Source: Nonomuraea montanisoli | GTDB lineage: Bacteria > Actinomycetota > Actinomycetes > Streptosporangiales > Streptosporangiaceae | Length of the DNA stretch: 64,000 nucleotides | NCBI RefSeq assembly: GCF_013363975.1 | Contig: NZ_JABWGN010000001.1 | Location: 372,001-436,000 of the forward strand | Direction: 5' to 3' | Shown here: in pieces, positions 61,301 through 64,000 of the stretch | How the letters are laid out: every line of letters starts with the position of its first letter | Position numbering within the stretch: the first letter of the stretch is position 1 | Notes under the pieces: generated by a model | Database searches by the model: none | Told to the model about the DNA's origin: nothing | What the model saw: the letters and a program-made list of their open reading frames with translations, nothing else | Program-made: the position numbers and the translations under genes

Positions 61301-62374
61301 GCGCGCCTGCCTCGGTCCTTGACCGCGAGCCTGCTCAGGTCCTTGACCGCGCGCCTGCCCGGATACCTGGCCGCGCGCCTGCTCGAAGCCCCGCCCCTGC
61401 ACCGGGCCCGGCTGCCTGCCCCCTCCTCGCTCATGCGCTGCCGACGCCTGTCCCGCTCGCTCTGGTCGCGCCGACCGCTGCCCTGCCCACCCTTGCTCCT
61501 CCAGCCGTTGCCCTTCTCGCTCTCGCCCCTCTCGCTCCGGCCCCTCAAGCCCCAGCCCTCGTCCCTCTAGCCCTCGCCCCTCTCGCTCCGGCCCCTCAAG
61601 CCCCAGCCCTCGTCCCTCTAGCCCTCGCCCCTCTCGCTCTCGCCTCTCTCGCCCTTGCCCTCGCCTCTCTAGCCCCGGCTCTTGCCCTTCTCGCTCTGGT
61701 CCTGCCGCCCCTTGGCCCGCTGACCATTCATCCCGCTCAGCGCCTCGCCTACCTCCGCGCGCGAACTGACCTTCGCGACCCCGCCGATCCACCTGACCCT
61801 CGCGACCCCGACGACCCGCCTGCCCTTCGCGATCCCGCCGATCGGCCTGCCGTTCGCGTTCGCGTTCGCGGCTCTGCCAGGCTTCCCGAACCCGCTCCTG
61901 CGCGGACATCGACTCCCGCGCCTCATCACCGCCGAAGCCCCGAGCCTCCCGGGGCCCGGTGTCACGCGCCCCCGCCCGGCCACGCATGTCCTCGGCGGCC
62001 TGTTCGACCGCAGTTCGCTCATCCCGGGAACGTTCCTTTTCAGACCGCCCCCGCCCCGTACCACCGGAGCGCCAGTCCCCTGAGTACTCGGACGGACGCG
62101 GCGCCTGCCACAGCCCTGCGGCCGGCCGGCCACTCGCGGACGAATCAGACGAGTCGCCGGTCCGCCGCGAGCCAGGAGGGACCTGCGAATCACCAGCCCG
62201 CCGTGAGCCTGGAGCGACCGGCGAATCACCCGGCCGCCGCGATCCGGGCACGGCCGACGAATCACCCTGCTCTGGCGCAGAGGAAGGAACCGGCGGGACC
62301 GGTCGGCCGGGGAGGCGTGGCCGGTCGCCGGTGGGGTCGCGCCATGGCGGTCCGGGTGGCTCTGGCGTCGGCAT
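58316..62374 (-). CDS. Membrane protein with LysM-like and C-terminal BTAD domains
   Basis: 1352 residues from ATG 62374 behind AAAGGAGAGG. Residues 1-385 are disordered, Arg/Glu/Gly-rich and full of repeats. Three membrane segments follow (about 395-510), then a LysM-like domain (VYVVQPPHGRHHESLWEIAE), a His/Gln-rich linker, a fourth membrane segment (DYLAGASLAAAGLLALLG) and a large cytosolic part with a Gly/Ala/Tyr repeat block. The C-terminal 250 residues are a winged helix plus BTAD domain (DWALFRELVRRSHR, AVAAVRAALLLAADDEGLWR), as in AfsR/SARP regulators. This kind of LysM/BTAD protein accompanies TadE genes in actinobacteria. It may link envelope state to pilus expression; this is inference. 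Confidence 0.85.
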   Translation of the reverse strand: MPTPEPPGPPWRDPTGDRPRLPGRPVPPVPSSAPEQGDSSAVPGSRRPGDSPVAPGSRRAGDSQVPPGSRRTGDSSDSSASGRPAAGLWQAPRPSEYSGDWRSGGTGRGRSEKERSRDERTAVEQAAEDMRGRAGARDTGPREARGFGGDEARESMSAQERVREAWQSRERERERQADRRDREGQAGRRGREGQVDRRGREGQFARGGRRGAERDEWSAGQGAAGPEREGQEPGLERRGQGRERREREGRGLEGRGLGLEGPEREGRGLEGRGLGLEGPEREGREREGQRLEEQGWAGQRSARPERAGQASAAHERGGGRQPGPVQGRGFEQARGQVSGQARGQGPEQARGQGPRQARGQGRGQARGQGPGQARGQGPGHARVSPRRGSGDVAAGLGALVVLVALVGGVPYALLRFAGPPIAPELLDLDLLTSSVGPSTIVAILVLFVWIAWLQLVACVMVEVYAGVRRVGMPARVPFSGTTQALANRLVSAVLLLFTAGAVAVPIARLGMTPPAAPPVAAVAFTAPIADQPEEQPQTARAKKVYVVQPPHGRHHESLWEIAEKCLGDGRRYPEIFRLNQHKEQPDGTRLRMADLIRPGWVLDMPDDARHAHVVPADQARAQTLREHPGRVSTGPGRAADEVRQEVTHHAPRHQSPQRQGPEHHQAPQQQQQDQREQQGLDLVDYLAGASLAAAGLLALLGRRRREQLWRRAFGRRIARPRGDAASAEVALRIGADAPGTRLLDIGLRVLGAELAAQGRTPPTVYAAHLSARNLDLWIHPPDGDAPAPWTVQDGGQVWRLPAHEGRLLAERWDATAAFTATAHATATATVTGDVAGLRPYAGGGSGPAGGVPYAGGGSGLAGGRPGGVPYAAGGSGAAGGVPYAGGGPGSVGGRPGAPYPGLVSLGTDAGGRVLVDLEAAQGLINIRGPQTTAALAALAVELATNRWSDGMSITLVGFGEELTAIAPDRVRSVGSLAEVLPELEASAAPRQEVLTGRITGRRRDAHYLLSAVTPTQEEARRLALLARNDTAGYVVTGDVPHATWTLEITPEGKARIAELGFEVTAQLLPRRHYQALVELFRTAGRYDGEPIADAEPLEDLQPPAVEVRMLGPIEIAGLAPLEEGRMALAAEMLVYLATHPGGVHPVVLGGVLWPRGVQAMVRDATIARVADWLGEAHLRVDEAGRLSLGPGVRTDWALFRELVRRSHRDTAARTVLLERALGLVRGPLLSGRPPGRYAWLAADDLEYDVSAAVADAAHRLCELRLAQREPEAAVAAVRAALLLAADDEGLWRDLLRATHATRDFVRLRAVVDALTRRSGAYAYTGGLAPETEALIDELLPAWRIHVVRESTA
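59690..59870 (-). repeat. Gly/Ala/Tyr coding repeat in LysM/BTAD protein
   Basis: Repeated GGVPYAGGGSG units with variants (YAAGGSG, YAGGGPG) and GGRPG spacers. DNA words such as CCACCCGCGTACGGCACACC recur. Confidence 0.75.
61240..61390 (-). repeat. 24-bp coding repeat in LysM/BTAD protein
   Basis: About six eight-codon units ARGQGPEQ, ARGQGPRQ, ARGQGRGQ, ARGQGPGQ and ARGQGPGH. The DNA alternates GACCGCGCGCCTG and GACCGCGAGCCTG words. Confidence 0.8.
61526..61627 (-). repeat. Perfect 51-bp tandem duplication
   Basis: Bases 61526-61576 and 61577-61627 are identical, each beginning CCCCTCTCGCTCCGGCCCCT. They encode the 17-residue unit EREGRGLEGRGLGLEGP twice. A partial third copy follows. Identity implies recent slippage. 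Confidence 0.9.
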
Positions 62375-62448
62375 CGCCTCTCCTTTCTCAGTTCAAGCGT
62401 GGGTGCTCATCGCTCCCGCATCCATCGACCGGCGGGAATCGGTCTGGC

Positions 62449-62970
62449 TCATCTCGCCTCGGGCCCGGCCGACGCCTCTCCTCGCATGTCGCCGCCCTGG
62501 AACCCGAGCGCGCCCAGGAAGAACGCCCGCCAGGCGACGTTCACCCCGACCGTGACCACGGCCTGGTCGCCGCCCACCTCGCACGAGGCCGAGCCCACCC
62601 CGTCGCCGCCCTGCGCGGTGATCAGTTCCTCGGCGCGGGCGCAGACCTGGCCCTGGTCGAGCAACCGCGTCTCGCCGGTCGCGCGCAGGTGGTCGACGTC
62701 GATCTTGTCGGCACCGGCGCGGGCGGCCTGCTCGGCGATGTCGGCCGCCCGGAGCCGCGCGTTGATGGCCGCTCCCCCGTCGACCAGCAACCCGGCGAGC
62801 ATGAACACCACGACGGAGAACAGCACGGTGAACACCGACATGGACCCGCGCTCCCACCCGCCACCTCTCGGTGCCGGCAGTCCACGCAGCCCTGTCGGTT
62901 CCGCCAGCCCCGGGGGTCCCGCCAGTCCTCGCAATTCCGACTGCCTTCGGCTGCGCTGAAGCGTGTTCAC
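62449..62970 (-). CDS. TadG-like pilus assembly (Tad-like) protein
   Basis: 173 residues from GTG 62970, in a GTGA overlap with the TadE-like gene. After a basic Gly/Leu/Pro-rich start comes RGSMSVFTVLFSVVVFMLAG, the membrane segment typical of TadE/TadG pseudopilin-like proteins, then LLVDGGAAINARLRAADIAE and a soluble domain with a Cys pair (QVCARA, ASCEVG). It should sit in the membrane with the C-terminus outside. A 74-base gap separates it from the LysM/BTAD gene. Confidence 0.82.
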   Translation of the reverse strand: MNTLQRSRRQSELRGLAGPPGLAEPTGLRGLPAPRGGGWERGSMSVFTVLFSVVVFMLAGLLVDGGAAINARLRAADIAEQAARAGADKIDVDHLRATGETRLLDQGQVCARAEELITAQGGDGVGSASCEVGGDQAVVTVGVNVAWRAFFLGALGFQGGDMRGEASAGPEAR

Positions 62971-63578
62971 TCCACCCTCCTGAGCTGCTCCAGGGGCACC
63001 ACGGCGGTCCCCGTCATCCGCCGCGTTGCCCCGAACCCGAGGAAGCCGAGGTCGAGCTCGCAGGTGACCTCGGCCGACACCTGCCCACCCGCCTCGAAGC
63101 GGGACTTGCCGAGCGACACCGCGGGCTGAGCGCAACTCCCCTGAAGCGCCGCGGTGGTGGCCTCTTCGGCCGCCCGTCCCGCCGCGTCGAGATCGCGCTG
63201 CACGGAGGCGGCGCGGGCTGCGTCACGGGCGGCGCCGTTGACCTCGCCCTGGGCCTCCACCACCCGCCCGGCTCCGGCCAGGAACATCAGGAACAGCAGG
63301 AAGACGGGCGCGAGCATGACGGTCTCCACCGCCATGGACCCACGATCCCCGCGCCACCTCGACCTACGACCAACCGCCCCATACCTCGATCTACGGCCAA
63401 CCGCCCTGTACCGCGGCCTACGGCCGGCCGCTCCACGCCTCGGCTTACGATCAACCGTCCCGCATCTCGACTCAGGACGAACGTCCCCGTACCGGACCGG
63501 TCCGCCGCCTGCAGCACCGCACGTTCCAGCCCGGCAGCAGGCCGCCGCCCCGTACGCTCCCGCCCCGTTCCCCGTCAT
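62967..63578 (-). CDS. TadE-like protein with repeat-rich N-terminus
   Basis: 203 residues from ATG 63578, in an ATGA overlap with the previous gene. The first 77 residues are Arg/Gly/Cys-rich with nine-residue repeats. Then comes the TadE signature RGSMAVETVMLAPVFLLFLM with its membrane helix and a short extracellular domain with two Cys. In relatives the protein starts just before RGSMAVE, so the N-terminus here is an expansion. An internal start is possible but none has a good ribosome-binding site. Confidence 0.78.
   Translation of the reverse strand: MTGNGAGAYGAAACCRAGTCGAAGGGPVRYGDVRPESRCGTVDRKPRRGAAGRRPRYRAVGRRSRYGAVGRRSRWRGDRGSMAVETVMLAPVFLLFLMFLAGAGRVVEAQGEVNGAARDAARAASVQRDLDAAGRAAEEATTAALQGSCAQPAVSLGKSRFEAGGQVSAEVTCELDLGFLGFGATRRMTGTAVVPLEQLRRVE
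63364..63471 (-). repeat. 27-bp coding repeat in TadE-like gene
   Basis: Four units starting at 63364, 63391, 63418 and 63445 (CTACGACCAACCG, CTACGGCCAACCG, CTACGGCCGGCCG, TTACGATCAACCG) encode the nine-residue motif GRRSRYGAV and variants. Confidence 0.8.
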
Positions 63579-64000
63579 TGGCAGTCGTCGCCCCCGTTGT
63601 CGGGACGGAAGCACTCGACCGGCCCACCCGACGTGGCGGTGATCGTGAACGTGAGCTGCGGCAGCAACGGGATGACCTGCACCGCGTTACCCGTCACGGT
63701 GACCCACCGCTGGTCGGGTTCGCGTTCGGCGGTCGTCGCCGTCGCGCCGGCCAGCAGCTGGGGCCCGATGGCGCGTATGACGTCCGTGGCCTTGGTCGTG
63801 GCCGCCGTCTCCCAGTCGCCCGAGTCGAAGGGCGCCGAGCGCGCCACGCGGGCGCCCTCGCGGGCCGCCGCCTCGGCCACCTGGCGACCGTGGAACCACA
63901 GCGCCACCTGCACGATGAGCAGCACGACGGCGAGCACGACCGGCATCAGCAGCGCCAGCTCGATCACGGTGGCCCCACGCTCGCGCCCGGACCGCTTACC
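63575..64000 (-). CDS. TadE-like protein (N-terminus beyond window)
   Basis: At least 141 residues are visible. The frame is open to the right edge; reading in, RERGATVIELALLMPVVLAV is the classic TadE motif with its membrane helix, so GTG 63967 is internal and the true start lies outside. The soluble part (AEAAAREGARVARSAPFD) ends with two Cys (ECFRPD, DDC). It is the first visible gene of the operon; upstream genes beyond the window would be expected to encode the TadA/B/C-like secretion machinery. Confidence 0.82.
   Translation of the reverse strand, partial: GKRSGRERGATVIELALLMPVVLAVVLLIVQVALWFHGRQVAEAAAREGARVARSAPFDSGDWETAATTKATDVIRAIGPQLLAGATATTAEREPDQRWVTVTGNAVQVIPLLPQLTFTITATSGGPVECFRPDNGGDDCQ

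Noticed and set aside
61240..61390. Possible noncoding satellite or origin iterons
   Set aside because: Repeats keep the reading frame of a large protein; there is no AT-rich unwinding region or replication gene.

Overview
The window is high-GC actinobacterial chromosome with a strong third-position G/C bias. Mycothiol-dependent formaldehyde/nitrosothiol reductase, IdeR-type iron boxes, a BTAD/LysM membrane protein, LCP and GtrA proteins and an acyl-CoA carboxylase beta/epsilon pair all point to Actinomycetes. The gene order resembles Streptosporangiaceae such as Nonomuraea; that placement is from memory, not from a search. No rRNA, tRNA or CRISPR array was seen.

Positions 1-8237 are a cell-envelope phosphopolyol locus. 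A minus-strand operon encodes a CDP-alcohol phosphotransferase fused to a worn-out nucleotidyltransferase domain, a DUF5941-type membrane protein, a LicC-like nucleotidyltransferase, an sn-glycerol-1-phosphate dehydrogenase and the start of a second CDP-alcohol phosphotransferase. Facing it are a TarI/Bcs1-like cytidylyltransferase fused to a degenerate SDR domain, a family 2 glycosyltransferase and an LCP ligase. I infer a CDP-activated polyol- or glycerol-phosphate polymer or lipid that LCP attaches to the wall. Positions 8272-18242 are accessory: STAS protein, decayed sigma-factor end, LLM oxidoreductase, lipoprotein, BTRD1-repeat exoprotein, sialidase with GntR regulator, DUF4240 protein, and an ATPase-nuclease divergent from a small HTH protein.

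Positions 18243-44480 are mostly housekeeping: acyl-CoA dehydrogenase, UDP-sugar dehydrogenase, purK-purE, GtrA, a two-component system, bfd-bfr behind two iron boxes, the mycothiol detoxification pair, an adenylate cyclase/PH-domain pair, birA, a molybdopterin oxidoreductase with fdhD, an epoxide hydrolase, an MFS/ArsR pair, ppc, an ABC exporter and the acyl-CoA carboxylase beta subunit. A TnpB-type insertion with an in-frame deletion that removes RuvC-I separates that beta subunit from its epsilon subunit at 45397. The beta-subunit gene also holds a sharply AT-rich patch over one of its most conserved motifs.

Positions 45706-55856 carry an NYN-domain protein, an ArsR/membrane-protein/MMPL operon, further efflux-regulator pairs and an ada-alkA/ogt alkylation-repair operon. 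Several regulators sit beside clear palindromes. Positions 55984-64000 are a minus-strand operon linked by four-base stop/start overlaps: TadE/TadG-like pseudopilin proteins, a 1352-residue LysM/BTAD membrane protein, a lipoprotein-like protein and a secreted protein. Most members contain in-frame minisatellites of 18-51 bp, the most striking repeat structure in the window.
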